Below, one piece after another: positions 52,169-63,111 of a DNA stretch of 64,000 nucleotides (within the stretch, counting starts at the first letter, position 1; each line of letters starts with the position of its first letter). Location: the NCBI GenBank assembly GCA_036245525.1, contig BTPG01000004.1, positions 17,364,131-17,428,130 of the forward strand, read 5' to 3'. The stretch comes from Semisulcospira habei. Taxonomy: Eukaryota; Mollusca; Gastropoda; Semisulcospiridae. The position numbers and the translations under genes are program-made. Below the pieces are notes generated by a model. The model saw nothing but the letters and a program-made list of their open reading frames with translations, made no database searches and was not told where the DNA came from.

Positions 52169-53333
52169 TCAGGTGGTCAGGGTTGTGTCGCGCTCAGAGA
52201 GGGATGTCGCGATCTTCGCACCACCGGAGGATCTGCGACAGGAGAAAGCAGAGAGAGGGGGAGCGCGACCCGCCCTGCTGCGAGAAGTAGGAGACCACTG
52301 TGGAGGTTTCGGAGAGGACGAGGACCTCCAGGAGTCAGAGGCGTGTCTCCCAAGCCGCCAGCTCCAACCCGTTGAAGTGCCGTTGTGAGGAACATCTGTA
52401 GAAGGCGCGCGTCCCATCCAGCAAGGCTTGCGTCTGCACAGGGCGAGGCCACGGGAGGGGTAGGGTGGGGCGGAGCGGTGAGGGATACACCTGATGGGCA
52501 CCCTCCAGCAGGGAAGACGAGAGTGGAGCATCGGGAAGACCGGCACCAGGGTCGCAAAATCACCAGGGAACGGGCACCAGAAGCGAAGCCGAAGCAGCTT
52601 AAGTGGTCGGGAGAAAGCCAGCCGAGAGGTAAGACATCCGCCGCTGCGGTCAGCAGGTCCAGGAGCTGAAGCCCGAATCGGCGGAACAGAATCAACAAGG
52701 CATCCCTGTCTTCCTTCAACGCTTTCATCATCTGGTTCCGGAGGAGCAGATCGTCCAGGTAGTTGGAGATTGGACTGGAGGCCGTTTGTCGAAACCTGGA
52801 AACCACTCCGTCTATGACCCTGGTGAAGACCCAGAAGGCTGAGGTCGAGTCCAAACGGCAGGGCTCGAAACTGATACACCACTCCGCGGAAGGCGAAGCG
52901 CAGATACCGCCGCAACGCTGGGTGGACGAGTACGTGGAGATATGCGTCCACTAGGTCGAGGCTCATGGCGAAATCCTGGGGCTGCACCGCCACCCTCAGG
53001 GCCCTGGCTATCTCCATCCTGAAGCGAGGGGCTGAAATGTACTTGTTTAGCGCCGACAGGTCTATCACTGGCCGCCACTTGCCTCCAGGCTTGGGAACGA
53101 GGAAGAGTTGACTGTAGAAGGCTGGGGAGTTGGGACGAGCGACGATCTCCATGGCCTCCTTCTGGAGTAGGGACATCACCTCGCCGTGAAGCACTGCCGC
53201 CTTGTCCTGATCCCCTGGTACCCAAGTCCACAGGGGGGAGTGTCACAACGGAGGGGGAGACTGGAAGGAGATCATCAGGCCCTCCGTGATGGTCGATAGA
53301 ATCCAAGGGTCGTCCTGAAACATCTGGCACCAC
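52169..53333 (-). pseudogene. DIRS reverse transcriptase and RNase H, copy B
   Basis: RT motifs: AFYSQLFLVPKPGGKWRPVI, DLSALNKYISAPRFRME, LDLVDAYLHVLVHP and FAFRGVVYQFRALPFGL. After a frame change comes SNYLDDLLLRNQMM, with the catalytic Asp pair. RNase H-like CADASLAGWDARLL follows in the 52177-52854 frame. VPKPGGKWRPVIDLS is typical of DIRS pol. Frame changes leave it inactive. Confidence 0.85.
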
Positions 53334-53342
53334 GCACTGCTG

Positions 53343-54923
53343 TCACGGCTGTTCAGTTCTTCTACAAACCAACACATTTAGTTAGGGAGTGCCGTGCTAG
53401 CTTATCAAGTGGCGAGGTGACCTAGTTACACGCATTCCGATGGGCGTCTGGTACTGCCTGATAGTAGGCCTTCTATACGGTTACTATTTTATGTGGGCAG
53501 AGTGCCAAATTTATGCTGGCTTTAAACCTTGACTGTGCTTTCAAAATACTTTTGTTTGGATTTTCAATGAGTGATATGTGTTAGTGTAACATAGTGCTAC
53601 AAGTAGGTGTTTTTCTTTTACTGGATAGATTTACCTGTGATTTTTTATAGAAAGTTTCATAGACCAGCATGTGAGTGTAGTTCGCCGACATTTAGAATGG
53701 AGTCTGACACAATATTCCTATTCAAACCACATGGAACGATTGAGTAGTTTGTGCAGGATTTGCCGTGCAGAGCGAGTAAAAGGCAAAGGAAAGACGGACT
53801 ATAACACTTTAAACTGTGCGTTGATTATGTAGACGATATTTCTGCTTTTCATGGTATTGACGTATGTACAGATGAAGAAGACAAACATCTGAAGGGAATG
53901 TGTAGAGAGCCGCCGGTATCAAGTACACGCAGGACTCGGTCTCTCTGTGAAATAAACTGTCTTGAGACTGATACATTTTAGCCTGCACCGGCTGTTCTGT
54001 GTTTATCTAATTTACGCCTAGTCAAAATAGCCATTTGATCACCATTAAGAGTGTTTATTATTTTCACTGCGGGTGTCCCATCCGATTTGTAAGATTTAGT
54101 AAAGTGGCCGGATTGCTCTTCCGATTTTATAAGATTTAGTGGAATGCTAAAGACAACTTTATCTATACAAAGTGTGCAACTGACACTGCCGCTAACCCTG
54201 CATAATTATGAAGTGTGAATTATTTCGAACATTTTCACTGCCTCCGAAATCAACTACGTGTGGAGATTACGTTAACCCAAGAACTTTCCGTCTGTCTAAC
54301 ACTGGATTACCAATGACGCATCATCCCATTTCAGGACCCACTTAGATCGCAAGGTAAATCTATCTGACATTTTGAGTAGTGCATAGCGTAGTGGCTGTAT
54401 ACGATGATCGCTGGCCTGAACCATAATTTTCGCAAAAGTATTTTGCATGAGTTAGAACAGTTGAAAGACGTGTCATTTGCAACAGATTTGCGTTGTCTTC
54501 ACGGTACACGGTAAACTGCGCGCCGGTCGCCTGTCTTCTAGTCCGTTGCATGCATTGCTCATCTTCATTTTCCTAAGCATGTCTAGTGTCTACAGAAAGC
54601 TTATTTTCTTAGCTTTTAAGTGTATGTCATAAATACAAGATACGTTCAGTACAGCTTAAACAACATGCCGTAAATGACCGGTGCCATTAAAATGTATGCC
54701 ATGTGGCACACGGTCAGCGCTGAGCATGTACACAGATAGCGTGCTCGCATAAAACAGCGACAAGAATAGCGCGACTATAGTTGCACAGCCGTAACAGATT
54801 GCGCTCAGCTCTGTGCTGCCAGCCGGCGGTATTAACAGAGGCGACACGCTGCGTGGCTCCTTATCTTACAGCGCTGGCACGCGCGCGCCTCGAAACTAAA
54901 TGGGAGGCCTTGAACAGCCGTGA
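53343..54923. mobile_element. 1.58-kb insertion with 13-bp terminal inverted repeats
   Basis: TCACGGCTGTTCA (53343-53355) is the exact reverse complement of TGAACAGCCGTGA (54911-54923). The DIRS reading breaks off at one end and resumes at the other, judged against copy C. The interior has no recognised transposase. Only short open frames (for example 54360-54551, 54656-54847) occur. It is probably a non-autonomous DNA transposon. A target duplication is not obvious. Confidence 0.65.
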
Positions 54924-56370
54924 TGTGGAGGGCTAGTCTCACGCCAACCGGAGACCCTACAGGAATCGACGGGAGGACAGGTGGCGAGTCAGCGGGCATG
55001 GCCGCACCCTCGCTTCCAAGCGCCTCTGGGCCAGGTAGGGGAGGGTGCGAGGAAAGTGCGCGAACGTGCGGGAAGGGGGCGGAAGCCGCCGCGGCCCCTG
55101 AGAGGGCAGGTGGCGGAGGGCTTGACGAACCGCAGGGCATGACCCACGGCTCTGCGGGCTGACTTAAAGCAAGTGGAGGATCCTGCAGTGGCGGGCTAGA
55201 GATCCTTCGCTGTCGCCTTCACCATCTGCCAGGTCGGTCCAAACAGTAGTGTTCCCCCAAGCGGAGCCTGATGCAACTGTGTCTTCACCGAAGCTGGGAG
55301 TGAGGGGCAGCGTCCAAACAGCTCGTCCCGCCGCATGAGGTCGCAGTTGGTGGCCGCCGCCATGGGGTTCGCCGAGGTGTGGTACGCCGCCCTATTCGCC
55401 GCCACTAGCACCGTGCGTATTCCGCGTAGAGGGCCCGAGGCAGAAAGGTCCCAGGTGTTCTCCAAATACATGACTACTGACTGCGTTGCCATCACAAGGA
55501 ACCCCACGCACGCCAGGGAGTTGTGGACCAAGGTCGCAGTCTTGTCCAAGCCTTGTGATGCCTGTGTCCATTGGCCGCAGGGTGCCCTTGTCTGTAACAA
55601 TGCCTCTTTGTCTATAGTTGGAAAGGGACAGGAGAAGGCCTGGGAGTGGCCTGCATACCAATGCTGGCGGAAGCTGATATCCATCCCCGCTGGCCATTGG
55701 GAGTCCGAGAAGAAGCCCTGGTCCCCGAAGCCGTCCTGTCGCAGGTGCGCCAAGAAGGCCTCCGCTAGGTCCGTGAAGCCTGACTGTTGAGGGTGAGACT
55801 TGAAACGCTTGGGCTGGCGCCGAGCGTCGACCATCACCGAAGCCTTCCTCTTCAGGGGCGGAGACGGAGGGCAGTACTCCTGGGGGAGGAAGGAAGCGAT
55901 GAGCCAGAACGCCTCGTCCAAGGAGTGGCGAGCATGCGAAGCTGGAGCCGCGTCGACTGAGATGGAGGAGAGCGACAAACGGCCGCTGGGTGATGCAGGG
56001 TGAACGTCGCCTATGCCCAACGCTTACACTGAATCTTCTGGTTGAAGACTGAGCGCCTCCTCGTCGTCCGTCACGGCCCGCAAAGGGGGGGAAACTGGAG
56101 GCCTGTGCGTCGACCGAGAAGTGGAACCCGAGGAGTGTCCGCTCCCGAGGAACGTCGAGGACTGCCGGTGGGGGCTGGGTAGGCGCCGAAGGGAGGTTGA
56201 GTGCGTCCTGAGGCTGCTGACCAAGCGGTCCCTGCGCTGACTTCGAGGCCACCGAGTCCGCGAGGTAGATCGATCCCTGGAGGTCCGGCCGGAAAATCTG
56301 CTGCTCCTAGAGGATGCCAAAGACCCGGGTCCGCAAAGAGGTCCGTCGCTGCGGCGCACTCGAACTTGTC
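54924..56370 (-). pseudogene. DIRS gag-like region, copy B
   Basis: The main frame at 55196-56020 carries ALSL-type SLDEAFWLIASFLPQEYCPP, FGDQGFFSDSQWPAGMDISF, RQHWYAGHSQAF and AANRAAYHTSANPMAAATNC, colinear with copy C. The 5' part continues in other frames (56024-56373). Between 55140 and 54924 lies PVLPSIPVGSPVGVRLAL, which matches the gag/pol overlap of copy C. Role: nucleoprotein of the element, inferred. Confidence 0.75.
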
Positions 56371-56690
56371 CACTGGCTCAGGGAGGTGGAGCAGGAAGTG
56401 GAGACATCCCCTGCTGCAGTTGCTCGTCCCGTCTGTGCATGACTCCTTCTCCTCTGTCCTGCAGGCAAAACCCCTTCGGTAGCGGCGCTTCTATCCCCAA
56501 GTGCCGAGGGAACTGAGGACGCTGGGTGTCCCTCTCCATGCTCCTAGTGCGTGGGGGCGGCGCTCCGGGGGTCCGAACTTGACGGGGGGGCACGTCATGT
56601 CGGCTGTAATGGCTGACCGAGCTTTCTTCCTCTCCACAGAGGGCTCCAGTCTCAGTCATCTTGCCCTGACGGAGAACCTCATCCAGTGTT

Positions 56691-57032
56691 GATTTTTTTC
56701 TTAAATATAGGGGGTCAGATCTAGCGCGACAAATTAAGTTTACAGTTGCCAGAGGGTCAGGAGGATTTCCCAGGGGGTCACAGAAATGATGAAGTCTTCG
56801 ATGATCACACACTTTGTAACACATACACAAACAGTACGGATAATTCAACAAAAACTTTTTTACACAAGTTTTCTGCGCATGCGGTACTGTTGCTGCGTTG
56901 GCGTTCGGTGCTCTCACATAAGCTTTGTTCTGCTCGGCATGCGTGGCTGCGAAACGTGTTCACGATGACGCACTGGTGCATTTTTCAGTGCATAAAGATA
57001 AAGCTTAGTGCATCAGAGTACATTTTTTTGTG
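56691..57032. other. Unassigned sequence
   Basis: Contains repeated 'ggggtca' words and a minus-strand open frame that runs on from the DIRS 5' region (to 56917). It may be part of a longer R2-type repeat. Confidence 0.4.
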
Positions 57033-58135
57033 CAGGGCTTCTGTTTTCACAACAGGTTAAAGGGTCTGTAGACCCCCAGGTATAATTTTTAGAGGGTACA
57101 CAGACCCCCATCTGAGCAAAATAGAGGGTCCGCAAATTTATTTAAAAACAAGAAAGGCAAAGCCATTATGGCTCACGTGTATGACCGATTTACATATGTG
57201 TGACCTTTGTGACAATTAAGGGCTGGATTCTGCAGCAGCAAAATCCACGTTTTCTGAAATTGTAAGCATTTTTCGCACATCTGTCAACCCCCTGTGACCC
57301 TTGACCTTTGTGATGAGTCAACTAAATTAGTATGCATAGGAAGGTCATATCATCAGCTATCTTTGTACCAAATTTGGTTGAAAAATTTGCAAAAATTTGG
57401 GAAAACCTACAATTTGATAAAAAATCAGCATTTTACACACATTTGCCAGCCTCTTGTGACCCTTGACTGTTCCGAGGGATCATCCAAATTAGTATGCATA
57501 GATAGGTCTTGCCATCAGATATCTCTGAACCAAGTTTGGGTTTGAAGGAATAGTATTTTAGAAAAAACATCTTATGTCAAAATATGGCCATTTTTCACCT
57601 ATTTCCTGAGCTCTTGTGACCCTTGACCTTTCCGAGGTATCAACCAAATTAGTACATATAGAAAGGTATTACCATCAGGTATCTTTGTACAAAGTTTGGG
57701 TTTAAAGTTGTGAATAGTATTTAAGAAAAAAAAAAATGTCCAAATATAGCTATTTTTGTCCTATTTCCTGATCCTCTGTGACCTTGACCTTTGTGAGAAG
57801 TCACTCAAATTGAAATGTTTAGAAAGGTCTTACCACAAAGTATCCTTGAGCCAAGTTTGAGGAATGTGGCTTGAATAGTCTCTGAGAAAATGCCAACATT
57901 AAAGTTGACCACGGACGGACGACAGACGGACGATCGCTGGCCCAAAACATAGACTCAATTTCGCTTCGCACGTGAGGCAAAAACTGCATCATCTGTATGT
58001 TTTTAAAAAAAATAAATTAACTCATTTCGCTCTCTCCTCTTTAAATTTATTTTGACAGTGTGTGTGTCTTTTCAAAGATACTGATTTTTTAACTGTTGAG
58101 CGATCGAGCAAAATCCTGTCTCCCTATCACAGAAA
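57033..58135. repeat. Dispersed repeat R2, copy carrying an insertion
   Basis: The reverse complement of 597-868, interrupted by 57150-57978. Left part 57033-57145, right part 57979-58135. Confidence 0.85.
57150..57978. mobile_element. T1 element, complete copy with defined ends
   Basis: Starts 'aagaaaggcaaagccatt' and ends 'cacgtgaggc'. The subterminal words GGCTCACGTG and CACGTGAGGC form an imperfect inverted repeat. 'aaaaac' flanks both sides (57144-57149, 57979-57984) as a probable target duplication. Compared with 597-868, the insertion is exact. Internal units contain 'tgacccttgacctt' at 57295 and 57617. Non-coding. Confidence 0.85.
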
Positions 58136-58244
58136 AACACATACATGTATTTATCTGTATGATCATTTGATAATGCATTGCAACAGAGAATATAGCCTTT
58201 CTGCTGAATGCAAATTGGCAACCAAAGTCTGACTTGTCTAAACT

Positions 58245-58386
58245 CTCAGTGAGTGAGTGAGTGAGTGAGTGAGTGAGTGAGTGAGTGAGTGAGTGAGTGA
58301 GTGAGGGAGGGAGGGAGGGAGGGAGGGAGGGAGGGAGAGGGAGAGGGAGAGGGAGAGAGGGAGAGGGAGAGAGAGAGAGAGAGAGA
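58245..58386. repeat. Compound microsatellite (GAGT)n-(GAGG)n-(AG)n
   Basis: The array changes stepwise from GTGA/GAGT units to GAGG, then GAGAGG, then AG. Purine-rich throughout on the plus strand. Confidence 0.95.
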
Positions 58387-58417
58387 ATTAATGTACTTAA
58401 AAGTTGGTTTCAATCCA

Positions 58418-58500
58418 TTTAACCCGAAAGACGTATTTCTCCAATTTTAGAGCTTTTGCCTAATACCTGTGTACCAGAAGATGGATCGACCACTATGAAA
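58418..58500. mobile_element. M1 MITE, left half
   Basis: 'tttaacccgaaagacgtatt' to 'agatggatcgaccactatga'. The right half is absent. Confidence 0.6.
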
Positions 58501-58513
58501 AAAACTGACAAAC

Positions 58514-58735
58514 TTATTTCTGTTCAAATTTCGCGACTTGCTTTTTGAGTTCGCCTCCATACACATTGCACATGTCATCCGTGTGCTGTCGTGCTTTAGC
58601 CATGGAAATACACACAGCCATGAACTCTGAAAACTGCGAATCGCAGCGGCTGTGCCACACACGGTCCAGGGGTATCATTTCTGGTACCTTGTCCATGGAG
58701 ACGGCGGTGTCGAAGTACAACTTTCTTCTAAGCGT
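58514..58735 (-). CDS. Candidate terminal exon of an unrecognised gene
   Basis: A minus-strand frame with acceptor 'gataatcgcag' above 58735 and no stop until TAA at 58516-58514. It would encode TLRRKLYFDTAVSMDKVPEM, RVWHSRCDSQFSEFM, ISMAKARQHTDDMC and YGGELKKQVAKFEQK. The composition is protein-like and unlike the surrounding repeats. No family was recognised. It could be the last exon of an upstream gene or a fragment of a transposon protein. Confidence 0.3.
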   Translation of the reverse strand, partial: TLRRKLYFDTAVSMDKVPEMIPLDRVWHSRCDSQFSEFMAVCISMAKARQHTDDMCNVYGGELKKQVAKFEQK

Positions 58736-58739
58736 CTGC

Positions 58740-59370
58740 GATTATCACTGTGACAATCAGACGGTGTCGGATTGAAGAATCCGAAGTATTCCAGATTTCT
58801 TTGCTTTTTCTCCGCCATTTACAACTTCGTTCAGGATCGAAAGTGAAACGCACGATGCGGTATCCCATAATAGTATGAATGGTGATGTCACAGCAAGTAA
58901 CGCATTCAACATTAACGCGCACGTTGTAATAACATGCTGACACCACAGTTTGCCTGTCCAGTTACACTCGCACGGACCCCGGAATCGGGACGATTCTGAA
59001 CACAGCCGCGACCAAACGAGCGGCGAAACAAACCAATTCGTCACTAAAAATAGAATGACTGTCACCTACCTCCATTAGGTTACGCACGGTGGCTCAAGGA
59101 TGATGCGTCTCGGATGCAGATGCACTGAATTTTAGTGTGTCTGACTAACCCTTAGTTACATTTTCAGTACATGATTTTGAGTTTTAATGCGTCATAGACG
59201 CGCAGATGCACTAAAACGGAAGCCCTGTTGTGTCAAGTCCGACGCAGAGCTCGGAACACTAGTGCATCAGAGGTGGCTTTAGATGGTCAGATACGCACAT
59301 TTCTGCGTAATAATCATCACTGTCATCTCGTCTGTGGCTCTCTTCTCTGTCATGGGACCCTGAAATATGA
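58740..59370. other. Unassigned sequence
   Basis: No supported gene. Some CpG-rich text (58975-59030). Confidence 0.4.
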
Positions 59371-59379
59371 ATTTTTTTT

Positions 59380-59725
59380 TCTAAAATGTATTTTTTTGAA
59401 AAATACTTACCGATGGCATTACTATCTGGAATACACTCAATTGCCTATAGATTTCAGCCAAAAAGTTGTGTAACCCACACAACTGGGGAGGAGACACCGG
59501 GGATCCACGCACTGGGGCCCCAGGTGGCCTCCCCTTACTACCCTATCCCGGCATTCGTAGGGCGACCCCGTCAGTTTCACACATAGCGAAAAGAGGCAAG
59601 CGGGGCAGGTGGGAGGGCAGTCTGAGTAATGCCATCGTTAAGTATTTTTCAAAAAAATACATTTTAGAAAAATAAATTCATTTGTTTTTTCAAAATACAT
59701 TACCGATGGCATTACTATCTGCATC
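59380..59725. repeat. Terminal repeat of DIRS copy C
   Basis: 'tctaaaatgtatttttttga' mirrors 'aaaaaaatacattttaga' (59652), and 'gatggcattactatctg' occurs at 59412 and 59705. The middle matches the ends of copies A and B. Confidence 0.8.
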
Positions 59726-59829
59726 TGGAAGAATGTCAAACAGGCGGAGGGTGCCGTTCCTATAACCGCAAACCCAACCACCCGTTGGCCCAGAGAGAGA
59801 GAGAGAGAGAGCACCCCCGACGATTTCAG

Positions 59830-60953
59830 CTATGACGGAACTAACACGCCAGGGGCGCGCGGAGGGAGTGCTGGGCCGCGGAAATGTCGCCCCCCCCCCC
59901 CCCCTCCCCGTGCCAGAGAGTCACGTTGGCCGGATAGATCTCTGAGATAAAAGCGGGCGAATGTGGAGTCAGCTCGCCAGCCAACCGCCGTAACAATATC
60001 TTTGACCGAGCAGTTGCGGTCCAGGGCAAGACTGGTGGCCACCGCTCTTACTTCATGCGCCCGGATGTGAAGAAGCCTATCACCGTCCGGGGAGAGGTCC
60101 TGGTAGGCTGACTTAATCACCCACTGCAGCCAGGATGACACTGTCTGGGCCGAAATATCTGGCCTGCCTGCAGACAGTGGGAGGAAGAGGCGAGAGCGCC
60201 CCCGGCGTCGCGGCTTCGAGCGACGCAGGTAAATCCGAAGCGCCCGCACCGGGTCCTGTTGACGCGACTCAAGGGCCATGTCCGTTCCACGGAGAGGCCT
60301 TACAGTCAGCATCTGAGGGGCCGCTGCAGGGAGGCGGTTCTTGGCCAAAAAGGATGGGTCGGTGAGAAGCTGTGCAGAACCGTCCGAGCGAAACTGCGAA
60401 CAGGAGGGAAGTACCAAGAGAGCGTGAAGCTCGCTCACTCAGGACGCCGTGGCGAGAGCCAGCAGAAAACATGCCTTCCTGGTCAAATCTGAGAAACTAG
60501 CCAAATGCAGAGGTTCAAAGCGGTCCGTGTTCAGCCACGTTAGTACCCAGGCGAGATCCCACCGAGGCACTAGGGACCGAGAACTGGTCGTCGGAGCTCA
60601 AAATGTGCCAGCAAGTCCGTCAGATCCTTGCAAGCGCCTGGGTCTGGCCGGCCCAGGTGGCGGTAAGTGTCCGCTATCAAGGAGCAATAACCTTTGATGG
60701 TAACGGGTGCTAAGCCTTGTTAGTCAAAAAGCCACAGGAAGAACTCCGCCAGCTCCGGTGTGGCTAGATGTATGGGAGGGAGACTTCTGGAGGCGCACCA
60801 GGCCTGAAGGACCCTCCACTTGCTCTCATATACCCACCGCGTAAACCGTCTGCGGGCTGTTGCAATAGCCGCCACCGCCGCATCCGAGAAACCTCTAGCG
60901 GTGAGGGCTTGCCGGACAACCTCCAGGCGTGAAGGAGGAGGCGCTCCGGGCAC
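59830..60953 (-). pseudogene. DIRS tyrosine recombinase, copy C
   Basis: The N-terminal part (60720-60953) has ALTARGFSDAAVAAIATARR and YESKWRVLQAWCASR. The middle is interrupted by stops. The C-terminal part (59830-60438) has ALRIYLRRSK, DISAQTVSSWLQWVIKSAYQ, RAHEVRAVATSLAL and STFARFYLRDLSGQ. The His and Arg of H-x-x-R and the Tyr nucleophile are all present, so this copy keeps the full C-terminal active site that copies A and B have lost. A C run (59890-59906) follows the nucleophile region. Confidence 0.8.
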
Positions 60954-62170
60954 GGATGGAAAGCTGCTGGCGGGGCTGCTTGAGCATCGTAGGAGGTGTA
61001 GGAAGCTCCAGCGGCGGGTTCGTCGCTAGCTCGAGTAGGTCCGTGGTCCAGCTCTTGGTCCAGTTGATGGGGGCCACCAGAAGGAGGACTGCGGAGCAAC
61101 CCAGAAGCTTCCGCAGAACCTTCGGAACGAGGACTGATGGGGGGTAGGCGTAAGCGATCAGACCGTCCCAGGGGATGGAAAGCGCGTCTACCGCCCAGGC
61201 GAGCGGGTCCGGGACTGGTGAGACGTAGACCGGGAGCTGTTTGTTCCACCTGGTGGCAAACAAGTCCACTAAGGAGTTTCCCACCGGGAGCAGATCAGGC
61301 GAAAGATGTCCGGGCGTAGGGACCACTCCGTGTGGAGCAGCTGTCCGCGGCGGGACAGGGCATCCACGATCACGTTCAGGTGGCCGGGAATGTGGCGAGC
61401 CCGAAGAGTAATGCCCCGGTGCCTGCACCATAGGAGGAGATGGTAAAGGAGAATGCACAGGGAGGGCGAGTGAGTGCCCCCCTGGTTCTGTATGTAGCCA
61501 CCACCGTCGAGTTGTCTGAGAGAACGAGAACGTCCTGGTTGGTCAAGGTCTCCTGCCAGAAACTGAGGGCCAGCCAAACTGCCTTCAGCTCCAGCCAGTA
61601 GATGTGTTTGTCCTCCAAACCCTGCGGCCAAAGGCCCGAGGCCGCGACAAAGTCCGGTAACAGATGCGCGCCCCAGCCGGCCTGACTCGCGTCGGTGCAG
61701 AGAGACCATCGGGGCGGAGGTGAGTGAAGAGGCATGCCCGTAGCCAGCCAATCGATGTCCACCCACCTCTGGAGGTGTGGACGAGCCAGAGGGGTAACTG
61801 GTACAAGATCCGCAAGGGAACCCGACGAAGGACGCCAGTGTAGTAGGAGATGTAGCTGCAACGGACGGGCATAAAGCCTGCCCAAGGGAAGCAAGTCCGC
61901 AGCCGCACTGAGTAGGCCCAGAAGTTGAAGCCAGACCCTGGCTGAGAAGGAGGACCCTACCTCCATCGAAAGCGCTAGATCGACGATCTTCTGCCGCCGG
62001 GCCAGAGGCAGGCGGACTAGATTGAGATCGGTCAGGAAAACAATCCCCAGATGTAGAAAACGCTGAGAGGGGGCAAGATCCGATTTGCCCAGATTGAGAA
62101 GAAACCCGAGACAACGCAGGAGGGAAAGCAAGGTGTCTCTGTCCTCTTGGAGCGCCGAGGCTATCAGCAT
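60895..62170 (-). pseudogene. DIRS pol C-terminal part: RT thumb, RNase H and tail, copy C
   Basis: 61376-62170 carries RT thumb sequence (LLNLGKSDLAPSQRFLHLG) and RNase H (WSLCTDASQAGWGAHLLPDF, WLELKAVWLALSFWQ, VLVLSDNSTVVATY). In the next frame, 60895-61458, are LVDLFATRWNKQLPVYVSP, PLAWAVDALSIPWDG and AVLLLVAPINWTKSWTTDLL, the conserved DIRS C-terminal region. A stop at 62171-62173 separates it from the RT palm. Confidence 0.8.
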
Positions 62171-63111
62171 TCACAGTAGTAGGTCATCCAAGTAATTGGA
62201 GGCCGGGCTCAGGGATCGTTGGCGGAAGTAGGCCATCACCGCGTCGAGGATCCTCGTAAAAACCCACGGACTGATGTTGAGGCCGAAGGGAAGGGCGCAG
62301 AACTGGTAAACGACTCCCCTGAAGGCAAACCGCAGGTACCTGCAAGATGACGGATAATCGGGACATGAAGATGGGTGTCGGACAGAACGAGGCTGATCGC
62401 AAAGTCCATCGGTCGGACGGCCGCTCGGAGGATCCTGGCTGTCTCCATCCGGAACCGAGGGGCCGAAATGAACTTGTTTAGCGCCGACAAGTCGATGACT
62501 GGGCGCCACTTGCCTCCTGGTTTGGGAACAAGAAAAAGGCGGCTGTAAAATGCTGGCGAGTCCTGATGCGATACCACCTCCGTCGCTGCTTTGTCGAGGA
62601 GAGCCGAAACTTCTCTGCACAGAGCGTCCGCCTGAAAGGTGTCGAGTGGAGACTGGGTCCACAAGGGGGACCTGCGAAGAGGCGGAGGGGACCGGAAAGA
62701 AAGCTGTAAGCCTGTAGAAACCGTGGACAGGATCCAGGGGTCGTCTGGGAACAGCGACCTCCAATGGTCGCTGTAAAGAGACAGCCGCCCGCCGACTGGA
62801 GACCCGGGAACTGCCGACGGGGGCGAGAGAGGGGGCAAGTCAGCGGGCCCGGCTGCACCCGGACCTACAGGCGCCGCGGGACCAAGAGGGGCGGGAGGCA
62901 GGGAAGGGCTGAGGGGCCTGAGGAGGGCAAGCCCTACCTCTGGCCGAACCGACTGGAAGCAAGGAGGGTCTAGAAGACCGCTGGGCATGACCCCCGGCCT
63001 GGCGGGGGCCGCGAAAGCGAGTCGCTGCAGGAGTGGAGACAGGTCTGGGCCAAAGGTCCTTGGACGAGTCCTTAACTGACTGCCACGTGTCCCCGAAAAG
63101 CTGAGAACCAC
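62171..63111 (-). pseudogene. DIRS reverse transcriptase, copy C
   Basis: The frame 62236-63111 holds LPPLSPPSAVPGSPVG, SALLDKAATEVVSHQDSPAF, LFLVPKPGGKWRPVIDLSAL and FISAPRFRMETARILRA. Near 62390 it shifts to the 62171-62764 frame with YLRFAFRGVVYQFCALPFGL and SNYLDDLLL, the catalytic block. The first 270 nt overlap the end of gag. The palm motif normally LDLxDAYLHV reads SLVLSDTHLHV here, so the first catalytic Asp region is altered. Confidence 0.8.

Larger units (their letters stand above)
50280..56690 (-). mobile_element. DIRS-type retrotransposon, copy B (interrupted)
   Basis: Minus-strand order: gag-like (54924-56370), reverse transcriptase and RNase H (52169-53333), C-terminal pol and tyrosine recombinase (50844-51918), then the terminal repeat (50280-50640). 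A 1.6-kb insertion at 53343-54923 splits it between gag and pol. The 5' terminal repeat is not seen, so the copy is probably 5'-truncated near 56690. Confidence 0.8.

Noticed and set aside
57294..57545. 83-codon frame in the T1 copy
   Set aside because: It repeats the 'LDLCDESTKLVCIGRS' translation of the tandem unit. Equivalent frames elsewhere are broken, so it is a repeat artefact.
58757..59065. 102-codon minus-strand frame upstream of the orphan exon
   Set aside because: Composition is not protein-like, and no start or splice sites fit.
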